DNA of 5,373 nucleotides from Paracoccaceae bacterium (GTDB lineage: Bacteria > Pseudomonadota > Alphaproteobacteria > Rhodobacterales > Rhodobacteraceae): assembly GCA_030625695.1 (NCBI GenBank), contig DAOUQK010000259.1, positions 1 through 5,373 on the forward strand, in the 5' to 3' direction. Of the stretch, positions 1-5,350 are shown piece by piece. Under the pieces are notes generated by a model, which did not search any database, was not told the origin of the DNA, and saw nothing but the letters and a program-made list of their open reading frames with translations. How positions within the stretch are numbered: the stretch's first letter is position 1; every line of letters starts with the position of its first letter. The translations under genes were made by a program, and so were the position numbers.

Positions 1-66
1 CCCAAAACGCGCAAAATTGATCTGATCATTGGTATATCCGTTCCGGTAATTTTCTGCGGTTGATGC

Positions 67-927
67 CTACTCGGCCGCCAATGGCACCTGATCATAGCCG
101 ATCATGGCAATCTCAGCCGCTACTTGGCTCATCACCTTGCGAAACGCTTCGAAGTTGCCATTTGGCCGAACCCGCGTTTCATCCATATAAAGCGCGCGGT
201 CAATCTCGATCTGCACCGCATGCTGGTGCCGAGACGGACGGCCGTAAGCTTGGGTCACATAGGCCCCGGCAAACGGCGTGTTGCGCGCCACCTTCAGGCC
301 CGCCGCCGCAAACGCCGCTTCGATCCGGTCAACAATCTCGCCGCTGGCCGCCGCGCCAAACCTGTCGCCCAGCACAATCTGGGGACGCTGGCGTTTGCCA
401 CGGGTCATGCCGTCCATCGCCTCATGCGGCATCGAATGACAATCCACCAGAATCGCCTGACCAAAGGTTGCGTGGGCTTCATCCAACAGCGACTGCAACG
501 CGGTGTGATACGGCTGCCAATAATGGCTGATACGCAACTTGGCCTCGCCCAGCGTCATCTTACCGCTGTAAATCGCCCGCCCATTGGCCACCACCCGGGG
601 AATAACGCCCAGCCCGGATGCCACCCGTGGGTTATGGCCCCTTCGGCGCACCCCGTCGATTAGTGCCGGGTCAAGTTCGTCGGGGCTTCGGTTCAGATCA
701 ACGTAAGCGCGCGGAACAAGGGCCTTTAGCAAAGGCGCTCCAAAACCCGGTACGGCCTCGAACAACACATCTACAAACGCGTCCTCGGACGACCGTATTC
801 CCAGCCGGTCCAGCATCGTGGCTTTCAGGAAATCCGCGCCATATTCGGCCCCGCTGTGCGGCGAGGAAAACACCACGCAAGAGCGGTGTAATTCGGGTCG
901 CGACAGATGATAAGATGTGGCGGGCAT
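67..927 (-). CDS. hutG: N-formylglutamate amidohydrolase family protein (HutG-like)
   Basis: A 286-residue cytoplasmic metal-dependent amidohydrolase of the N-formylglutamate amidohydrolase family (Pfam FGase). In histidine degradation this family splits N-formylglutamate into formate and glutamate. Visible family blocks are SSPHSG (residues 21-26), SSEDA (46-50), DLNRSP (77-82), VDCHSMP (161-167), DRFG (188-191), GAYVT (221-225) and QIEI (239-242). His24, Asp162, His164 and Glu241 are likely metal or catalytic residues. There is no signal peptide and no membrane segment. I chose the ATG at 927 because a GGAG Shine-Dalgarno lies 5 bases upstream and the family's first conserved block follows 20 residues later. 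An ATG at 1077 in the same frame would add 50 unrelated residues read through the tRNA promoter region, so I rejected it. No other hut genes are visible, so the real substrate may be another N-formyl amino acid. Family assignment is strong; the exact substrate is inference. Confidence 0.9.
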   Translation of the reverse strand: MPATSYHLSRPELHRSCVVFSSPHSGAEYGADFLKATMLDRLGIRSSEDAFVDVLFEAVPGFGAPLLKALVPRAYVDLNRSPDELDPALIDGVRRRGHNPRVASGLGVIPRVVANGRAIYSGKMTLGEAKLRISHYWQPYHTALQSLLDEAHATFGQAILVDCHSMPHEAMDGMTRGKRQRPQIVLGDRFGAAASGEIVDRIEAAFAAAGLKVARNTPFAGAYVTQAYGRPSRHQHAVQIEIDRALYMDETRVRPNGNFEAFRKVMSQVAAEIAMIGYDQVPLAAE

Positions 928-932
928 CAATA

Positions 933-936
933 CTCC
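933..936 (-). promoter_or_regulatory. Shine-Dalgarno deciding the amidohydrolase start
   Basis: Read on the minus strand this is GGAG, 5 bases before the ATG at 927. It supports the short 286-residue start over the in-frame ATG at 1077. Confidence 0.7.
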
Positions 937-947
937 ATGTTTCCCAA

Positions 948-975
948 AGCATATAGCACAATGAACCTGTGCCAA
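948..975 (-). promoter_or_regulatory. Candidate sigma70 promoter for the amidohydrolase
   Basis: On the minus strand: -35 box TTGGCA (970-975, five of six consensus bases), a 16-base spacer, and -10 box TATGCT (948-953, four of six). Transcription would start near 941, giving a leader of about 14 bases that still contains the GGAG ribosome site. It sits back to back with the tRNA promoter; the two -35 boxes are only 6 bases apart. Found by eye; not experimentally supported. Confidence 0.45.
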
Positions 976-981
976 TACCCC

Positions 982-1010
982 TTGATCACCCCTGCGCAAC
1001 CTTTTATAGA
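982..1010 (+). promoter_or_regulatory. Candidate sigma70 promoter for tRNA-Val / rpmJ
   Basis: -35 box TTGATC (982-987), an exact 17-base spacer, and -10 box TATAGA (1005-1010), each matching four of six consensus bases. The bases after the -10 (CCGCGC) are GC-rich. Such a discriminator is known from stable-RNA promoters under stringent (ppGpp) control; that control here is inference. Transcription would start near 1017, about 60 bases before the mature tRNA. Confidence 0.5.
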
Positions 1011-1020
1011 CCGCGCTACC

Positions 1021-1039
1021 GGCGCGAGAATCTCGCGCC
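1021..1039. repeat. Perfect inverted repeat (hairpin) in the tRNA leader
   Basis: GGCGCGAGA (1021-1029) and TCTCGCGCC (1031-1039) are exact reverse complements around one base, so the RNA can form an 8-pair stem with an AAT loop. It begins only a few bases after the predicted tRNA transcription start. A weaker 5-pair stem (CCCCA 1038-1042 with TGGGG 1049-1053) overlaps its end. It is not a convincing terminator: only a short TTTT (1043-1046) follows, and no plus-strand gene lies upstream. It could protect or guide processing of the precursor's 5' end; that is speculation. Confidence 0.5.
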
Positions 1040-1077
1040 CCATTTTGTTGGGGCATGGGGGCGGCGTTGGTATTCAT

Positions 1078-1152
1078 GGGCGCTTAGCTCAGCGGTAGAG
1101 CACTTCGTTGACATCGAAGGGGTCACTGGTTCGATCCCAGTAGTGCCCACCA
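1078..1152 (+). tRNA. tRNA-Val (anticodon GAC)
   Basis: A complete cloverleaf can be drawn by hand. The acceptor stem is GGGCGCT (1078-1084) with AGTGCCC (1142-1148), with one G-U pair. The D stem is GCTC/GAGC (1087-1090, 1098-1101). The anticodon stem is CTTCG/CGAAG (1103-1107, 1115-1119), with loop TTGACAT placing anticodon GAC at 1110-1112. The variable loop is GGGTC, and the T arm is ACTGG/CCAGT with loop TTCGATC. The discriminator is A1149 and the CCA end (1150-1152) is encoded. Anticodon GAC reads valine codons GUC and GUU. rpmJ follows 94 bases downstream with no terminator between, so the two are probably on one transcript. Confidence 0.97.
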
Positions 1153-1246
1153 TGAATTCACTGTTCCGGCCCGGTTTTACGACCGATTCGAAACGCCCGC
1201 AACACGAAGGCGCTGGCCCGCGCCGCAACGAACTAGGAGAGACCCC

Positions 1247-1372
1247 ATGAAGGTCAAGAATTCCCTCCGCTCGCTCAAGAACCGGCACCGTGATTGCCGC
1301 ATTGTGCGCCGCAAGGGTCGCGTTTACGTGATCAACAAAACCAATCCTCGGTTCAAAGCCCGCCAGGGCTAA
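1247..1372 (+). CDS. rpmJ: 50S ribosomal protein L36 (zinc-free type)
   Basis: A 41-residue, highly basic protein that binds 23S rRNA in the large ribosomal subunit. It begins MKVKNSLRSLKNRHRD and ends NPRFKARQG, which is the characteristic alphaproteobacterial L36. The classical zinc-ribbon form of L36 carries three cysteines and a histidine. Here only one cysteine (Cys17) remains, so this is the C-minus, zinc-independent form, like E. coli YkgO. That is normal for alphaproteobacteria, where it is usually the main L36. The start is supported by the strong Shine-Dalgarno AGGAGA (1235-1240), 6 bases before ATG. A small GC hairpin (GGCGC 1209-1213 with GCGCC 1220-1224) lies just upstream of that site. 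It is preceded by tRNA-Val and closed by the terminator at 1401-1431. Confidence 0.97.
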   Translation: MKVKNSLRSLKNRHRDCRIVRRKGRVYVINKTNPRFKARQG

Positions 1373-1400
1373 GACAGCCAAACTATTGGTCTGGATGATT

Positions 1401-1431
1401 AAGCCGTACCCGGTCCCGGGTACGGCTTTTT
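1401..1431 (+). terminator. Intrinsic terminator after rpmJ
   Basis: AAGCCGTACCCG (1401-1412) pairs perfectly with CGGGTACGGCTT (1417-1428) across a four-base loop (GTCC), and the T-run TTTTT spans 1427-1431. It starts 28 bases after the rpmJ stop and separates the tRNA/rpmJ unit from the iron-binding protein gene. Confidence 0.92.
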
Positions 1432-1472
1432 CGCGTTTACTTCGCTCGATAATGTATCCGAGTGTTTGACTC

Positions 1473-1482
1473 AGTAATTACT
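1473..1482. promoter_or_regulatory. Palindrome upstream of the iron-binding protein gene, possible operator
   Basis: AGTAATTACT is a perfect 10-base palindrome in the AT-rich 130-base gap (1432-1561) before the iron-binding protein gene. It overlaps the edges of two -35-like strings, TTGACT (1466-1471) and TTGCAT (1482-1487). Neither has a good -10 at normal spacing; the best is TATCTG (1504-1509), 16 bases after TTGCAT. Iron genes in this group are usually under RirA, Irr or Fur-family control. I found no clean TGA-N9-TCA (RirA) or Irr-type box, so the regulator is unknown. Confidence 0.2.
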
Positions 1483-1561
1483 TGCATCCTGACGAAAACC
1501 CTGTATCTGATCATTTTAGTCGGGTATATATCCGTGAAATGACAGATTTTGGGATAATGAT

Positions 1562-2578
1562 ATGAAAACCACATCCACTGGCCTTGCCACCCTTATTAGC
1601 GCTGTAATGGCCACCTCTGCCTTTGCCGGAGGAGAGTTGAACCTTTATTCTTCGCGCCACTATGACACCGACGAACGGCTGTATTCCGACTTTGAAGACG
1701 CCACCGGCATCACTATCAACCGCCTCGAAGGCAAAAGCGACGAACTGCTGGCAAGGATCCAGGCCGAAGGTGCCAATTCTCCCGCCGACGTGCTGCTAAC
1801 GGTTGATACATCGCGTCTGGAACGGGCCAAGAATGTCGGCGTTCTTCAAGCCATCGACAGTGCCGTGCTTGAGGTCCGCATCCCCGGCTATCTACAGGAT
1901 TCCGACAATCACTGGTTCGGTTTCTCGCAACGTGCGCGGATCATATTCTATGACAAGAACGATGTCGCCACCCCACCCACCACCTACGCCGCTCTGGCCG
2001 ACCCGGCCTACAAAGGCCTGATCTGCATCCGCTCCTCCACCAACACCTATAACCAGACGCTTTTGGCCTCGATTATCACCCATGAGGGCGAAGCCGTGGC
2101 CACGGCATGGGCCCAGGGTGTGGTCGACAACATGGCCCGCGCGCCGCAAGGCGGCGACACCGACCAGATGCGTGGCATCGTTTCGGGCGAATGTGAGATT
2201 GCGGTTGGCAATACCTATTACTTTGCCCGAACGGCGCGCAAGCATGTCAAAGGCGTCAGTGACGCGCGCGATATGATCGGCTGGGTGTTCCCATCCCAGA
2301 ACGGTCACGGCGCGCATATGAACCTGTCGGGGGCGGGCGTTGCGGCACATGCACCGAACAAGGACAACGCGGTAAAGTTCCTCGAATATCTGGCCAGTGC
2401 TGCGGCGCAGGAATATTTCTCGGCCGGCAATGATGAATACCCTGCTGTACCCGGCGTCGCCCTTGCCGCCCCCATCGCCTCGCTCGGGTTCTTCAAGCCG
2501 GATGATGTAAGCCTGTCTGACGTGGCCAAAAATATCCCCGCCGCTCAGAAAATCTTTAATCAGGTTGGATGGGAATAG
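1562..2578 (+). CDS. fbpA: Ferric-iron ABC transporter, periplasmic binding protein (FbpA/FutA type)
   Basis: A 338-residue binding protein that captures Fe(III) in the periplasm and hands it to an FbpB-type permease. Residues 1-22 form a signal peptide (basic MK start, hydrophobic core, cleavage after AFA), giving a mature protein near 316 residues, normal for the family. The iron ligands of the FutA branch are all visible. His33-Tyr34 lie in the SRHYD motif, Tyr163 in NTYNQ, and the diagnostic pair Tyr219-Tyr220 in NTYYFAR. After removing the signal these tyrosines fall at 12, 141, 197 and 198, very close to the spacing known for cyanobacterial FutA1. Cys155 and Cys211 lie near the ligands and could form a disulfide. 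The Shine-Dalgarno is weak (GGGA, 1551-1554). The gene has its own terminator. The matching permease is on the opposite strand beyond the cyclase gene, so they are not one operon. Iron specificity is well supported by the ligands. Confidence 0.94.
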   Translation: MKTTSTGLATLISAVMATSAFAGGELNLYSSRHYDTDERLYSDFEDATGITINRLEGKSDELLARIQAEGANSPADVLLTVDTSRLERAKNVGVLQAIDSAVLEVRIPGYLQDSDNHWFGFSQRARIIFYDKNDVATPPTTYAALADPAYKGLICIRSSTNTYNQTLLASIITHEGEAVATAWAQGVVDNMARAPQGGDTDQMRGIVSGECEIAVGNTYYFARTARKHVKGVSDARDMIGWVFPSQNGHGAHMNLSGAGVAAHAPNKDNAVKFLEYLASAAAQEYFSAGNDEYPAVPGVALAAPIASLGFFKPDDVSLSDVAKNIPAAQKIFNQVGWE

Positions 2579-2608
2579 TTAGCTCCTTCCACAGCCACTT
2601 CAAAGATC

Positions 2609-2638
2609 AAAGGCGCGGGCATGTTCCCGCGCCTTTTT
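2609..2638 (+). terminator. Intrinsic terminator after the iron-binding protein gene
   Basis: AAAGGCGCGGG (2609-2619) pairs perfectly with CCCGCGCCTTT (2626-2636) around the loop CATGTT, with TTTTT at 2634-2638. It begins 30 bases after the stop codon and should cut the cyclase gene off from iron-binding-protein transcription. Confidence 0.92.
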
Positions 2639-2643
2639 GCGTT

Positions 2644-2673
2644 TTGACAATGGAAAGATAACCGACAAATAAT
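2644..2673 (+). promoter_or_regulatory. Candidate sigma70 promoter for the cyclase-FHA gene
   Basis: -35 box TTGACA (2644-2649) is a perfect consensus match. An 18-base spacer leads to AATAAT (2668-2673), five of six consensus -10 bases. It starts 5 bases after the preceding terminator's T-run. Transcription would begin near 2680, giving a leader of about 85 bases. Found by eye. Confidence 0.55.
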
Positions 2674-2691
2674 TGTACATTGTTAACATGT
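2674..2691. promoter_or_regulatory. Cluster of short palindromes at the cyclase start site, possible operator
   Basis: TGTACA (2674-2679), TGTTAACA (2681-2688) and ACATGT (2686-2691) are three abutting or overlapping palindromes lying exactly where transcription from the adjacent promoter should start. This would suit a repressor or autoregulator, but the sites are short, the region is AT-rich, and chance is possible. No regulator is identified. Confidence 0.2.
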
Positions 2692-2765
2692 CGCAGTACC
2701 GTGATATAGCGGAGCCGGGCTTTTTCCGGTTTTGACCGTTGAATATACCCTGATGGTACACCTCA

Positions 2766-3665
2766 ATGTCTTCGGCCTGCATATTAATTTCTGATATTAC
2801 CGGCAGCACTCAGCTTTACGAAGTTGAAAGCAACGCCGATGCCCTGAACCAGATCAGCGCCGTACTGACACGGATGCGTCAGATCATCGAAGATCTGGGC
2901 GGTCACTGCGTGAAATCCCAGGGCGACGATGTTCTAAGTCATTTTGATCAACCGGAACAGGCGTTTCAGGCTGCCCGGAAAATGATCTACGAAGACTGGC
3001 CCAGTTCTAGTTCAGGCGAACTTTCGGTGCATGTCGGCCTGTATTTCGGGGAATTCCTGACCCGGGACGGCGACATCTATGGCCCGCCTGTGAATACCGC
3101 CGCCAGGCTGGCCTCGCTGGCCAAGCCGAAAGAGATGCTTTTGGGGGATGAATGTTTTGATCTGCTGGAACCCGATTCCAAAAAGCACCTGACATTGATC
3201 GGAGAATTGCAGTTAAAGGGCCAATTCAGACCGACAAGGGTTTATGCCTGTTCGGCCATCGACATGTCAAAAACGACGGTTACTTTTGCCAATAAGAGCA
3301 ACGATCGGGCCAGCCGTATCGACACGGCGCGTTTCAGCTATCTAGAACAAAAGTGGCAAATTAGCGAAGGCGAGACCCTGTCAATCGGGCGCTCCGGCGA
3401 CAACGACATTGTGTTGGATCAGGCCTGGGTTTCTCGCCAACACGGCGTTGTATCCGTACGCCGGGGACAATTGGAATTCACTGATCACAGCTCAACCGGA
3501 AGCGTCCTGCAATCCGGGGATGGCACGGAAATCACCGTGCACCGACGGGCAACGCTGCTAAATGGCAACGGGTTGATATTCCTCGGCTCGGGCGGGTTAG
3601 AGGACACGTCAAATGCGGTCAGGTTTGACACCGCAGACATGAGCATCCGGTTTGCGCCGGACTGA
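2766..3665 (+). CDS. Class III nucleotide (adenylate-type) cyclase with C-terminal FHA domain
   Basis: A 299-residue soluble protein with two domains. Residues 4-165 form a class III cyclase catalytic domain, which makes cyclic nucleotide as a dimer. Metal-binding aspartates are Asp10 (SDITGST) and Asp54 (GDD). Adenine-selecting positions hold Lys50 (VKSQGD) and Asp103 (GDIYG). Transition-state residues Asn110 and Arg114 lie in VNTAAR. All six key positions are kept, predicting an active adenylate cyclase. Residues about 188-285 form an FHA domain, which binds phosphothreonine peptides: GRS at 208-210, VSRQH at 222-226 with Ser223 and His226, and DHSSTGS at 240-246, where the usual Asn before Gly is Thr244. 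There is no membrane segment or signal peptide, so it is cytosolic and presumably driven by protein phosphorylation. The ATG at 2766 is the only possible upstream start, since an in-frame TGA lies at 2751. No good Shine-Dalgarno precedes it. Hand-counted GC (about 53% in eight sampled lines) is below both neighbours. Domain calls are strong; the signal and target are unknown. Confidence 0.93.
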   Translation: MSSACILISDITGSTQLYEVESNADALNQISAVLTRMRQIIEDLGGHCVKSQGDDVLSHFDQPEQAFQAARKMIYEDWPSSSSGELSVHVGLYFGEFLTRDGDIYGPPVNTAARLASLAKPKEMLLGDECFDLLEPDSKKHLTLIGELQLKGQFRPTRVYACSAIDMSKTTVTFANKSNDRASRIDTARFSYLEQKWQISEGETLSIGRSGDNDIVLDQAWVSRQHGVVSVRRGQLEFTDHSSTGSVLQSGDGTEITVHRRATLLNGNGLIFLGSGGLEDTSNAVRFDTADMSIRFAPD

Positions 3666-3679
3666 CGGCAACACAGGCG

Positions 3680-5350
3680 CTATAATCGCCGCCCCACCTG
3701 CCGACAGATCAATATCACCGGCAACAATCCCACCGCGACAATCACCAGTGACGGCACCGCCGCCCCCTCCAGCCGTTCGTCCGAGGCCAACCGATAAGCC
3801 TGAATTGCCAGGGTATCATAGTTGAACGGCCGCATGATCAACGTCGCGGGCAGTTCCTTCATCACATCGACAAACACGATCAACAGCGCGGTCAACAGGC
3901 TCGGCGTCAGAATAGGCAAATGCACCCTTCGCAAGGTGCCCAGCGGCGTTTCCCCCAACGACCGCGCGGCGGCATCCATATTGGCATGCACCATGGATTG
4001 CCCGCCTTCGTATGCGCCTAAGGCAGCCGCCAGAAACCGCACCATATAGGCCGCCACCAACAGCCAGATCGACCCGGTGATCAGCAGACCGGTCGAGATA
4101 TCAAAAGTGGCGCGCATCCACGCGTCCAACGCATTGTCGAACATCGCAAACGGCACCATCAATCCGACCGCAATCACCCCGCCCGGAACCGCATAGCCCA
4201 AACGCGCGACATAGCCCGCCAGGGCCGATTGGCGCCCGGGTCTGAGGCGCTGAAAGAACCCGACCGCGATGGCGGCAAGCACCGTCACCACCGCCGCGAT
4301 TCCCGCCAATGTCAGTGAGTTGGTCAGAAAGCCGACATACCGCCGACTCAGCAGGTTCTGTTCCGATTCCAACCCCATGTTGGTCAGGATCACCACCGGC
4401 AAAACAAACCCCAACACCACCGGCACCACACACAGGGTCAACGCCAACCCCGCATGCCAGCCTTTCAGGTCCGACGGCGGCATCGACATATGCGCCTTGC
4501 CTGCACTGTGATACTTGGCCCGCCCGCGCTGGCTCCGCTCGGCCATCGCCAGAACCAATGCAAACGCCAGCAACACCAGTGCCAATTGCGCCGCCCCGCC
4601 CCGGTCGCCCATGGATATCCACGACGTGTAAATCCCAGTGGCAAAGGTCTGCACCCCGAAATAGGCAACCGTGCCAAAATCGGCGATGGTCTCCATCACC
4701 GCCAGCAAAACCCCCGCCGCAATCGCAGGCCGCGCCATCGGCAGGCTGACCTTCCAGAACGCTTGTAACGCGTTGTTGCCCAGTGCCCGTGCCGCCAGAA
4801 ACGCCGTCGCACTTTGTTGCAGGAACGCCGCCCGCGCCAGCAGATAGACATAAGGATACAGCACCAGAATCAGCATTACCGCTGCCCCGCCAAGCGAGCG
4901 GATTTCCGGGAACCAATAGTCACGCGGCCCCCAACCGGTCACATCGCGCAAGGTGCTTTGAACGATACCGGGATGGTCCAGCACATAGGTATAGGCATAG
5001 GCCAGCACATAAGCCGGAAACGCCAGTGGCAGCACCAAAGCGATCTCCAGCACCCGAACCCCCGGAAAGCGCGTCATGGTCACCAGCCACGCCGCCCCGA
5101 CGCCCAGCGCGAATGTGCCAATCGCCACCATGACCACCAGCACAAGCGTTGTCAGCCCATACTGCAGCAACACCGTTTCGATCAGATGCGCCACCGTGTC
5201 GGTGCCACCGGTCAAGGCCGCCACAGCCACCGCCACCATCGGCAAAAGGCAAGCCCCGGCGATCAGCAAGGCGATCAGGCCAAGCGCATGGGTGCCGCCA
5301 GTATTGTGGCGTTTGCTGCCGTGAGGGGCGTAATGTTGCGTATCGGCCAA
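3680..5350 (-). CDS. fbpB: Ferric-iron ABC transporter permease, fused two-domain (FbpB type)
   Basis: An inner-membrane permease of about 556 residues that moves Fe(III) from the periplasmic binding protein to the cytosol. It is two permease domains in one chain with roughly 12 membrane helices. Each half carries an EAA loop contacting the ATPase: AARALG...VSLPMARPAI (residues 186-210) and AARSLG...VHLPILTPSL (461-485). The block DVMKELPATLIMRPFNYDT (495-513) is characteristic of the FbpB/FutB iron branch. Length is normal for the family. The assigned start at 5350 is TTG, not ATG, preceded only by a weak AAAGG. The frame has no stop from there to the right edge, so the true start may lie outside the window. 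Residue 2 onward (ADTQ) before the first helix near residue 22 suits an N-terminus either way. It converges on the cyclase gene with a 14-base gap and no clear terminator. The ATPase is not seen; it may lie to the right. Confidence 0.93.
   Translation of the reverse strand: MADTQHYAPHGSKRHNTGGTHALGLIALLIAGACLLPMVAVAVAALTGGTDTVAHLIETVLLQYGLTTLVLVVMVAIGTFALGVGAAWLVTMTRFPGVRVLEIALVLPLAFPAYVLAYAYTYVLDHPGIVQSTLRDVTGWGPRDYWFPEIRSLGGAAVMLILVLYPYVYLLARAAFLQQSATAFLAARALGNNALQAFWKVSLPMARPAIAAGVLLAVMETIADFGTVAYFGVQTFATGIYTSWISMGDRGGAAQLALVLLAFALVLAMAERSQRGRAKYHSAGKAHMSMPPSDLKGWHAGLALTLCVVPVVLGFVLPVVILTNMGLESEQNLLSRRYVGFLTNSLTLAGIAAVVTVLAAIAVGFFQRLRPGRQSALAGYVARLGYAVPGGVIAVGLMVPFAMFDNALDAWMRATFDISTGLLITGSIWLLVAAYMVRFLAAALGAYEGGQSMVHANMDAAARSLGETPLGTLRRVHLPILTPSLLTALLIVFVDVMKELPATLIMRPFNYDTLAIQAYRLASDERLEGAAVPSLVIVAVGLLPVILICRQVGRRL

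Noticed and set aside
1..63. Possible edge genes: a minus-strand start at 29 (MIRSILRVLG) running off the left edge, or a plus-strand frame from 1 ending in TGA at 61-63
   Set aside because: The two readings compete, each gives only 9 to 20 residues, the stretch is AT-rich, and the ribosome site before 29 is poor. Sequence to the left would decide.
928..1077. In-frame 50-residue extension of the amidohydrolase to an ATG at 1077
   Set aside because: It runs through both promoters and the tRNA leader, matches nothing expected of the family, and the ATG at 927 has its own GGAG.
1133..1152. tRNA 3' end as an integration (att) site
   Set aside because: No repeat of the tRNA end elsewhere in the window and no integrase gene; rpmJ follows as ordinary core sequence.
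969..1250. A 93-residue plus-strand open frame through the tRNA
   Set aside because: Its middle (SSAVEHFVDIEGVTGSIP) is simply the tRNA translated; the rest is leader and spacer.
1016..1381. A 121-residue minus-strand open frame across the tRNA and rpmJ
   Set aside because: It is the antisense of tRNA-Val and rpmJ. It contains the TGIEPVTPSMSTKCSTAELSA-like string (shown here in part) that is a well-known false product of reading tRNA genes backwards.
2714..2734. GCCGG/CCGGT stem followed by TTTT in the cyclase leader, as a terminator or attenuator
   Set aside because: Five pairs including a G-T wobble; too weak to support.
2600..2809. A 69-residue minus-strand open frame
   Set aside because: It covers the terminator, the promoter region and the first codons of the cyclase gene; low-complexity basic composition and no recognisable domain.
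3676..3690. GGCG/CGCC stem between the convergent cyclase and permease genes, as a shared terminator
   Set aside because: Only four pairs with a seven-base loop and no T-run on either strand.
4101..4916. Long open frames overlapping the permease on both strands (for example a 271-residue minus-strand frame)
   Set aside because: They are shadows produced by GC-rich codon bias in the permease gene; their Gly/Ala/Arg/Pro-rich translations show no domain.
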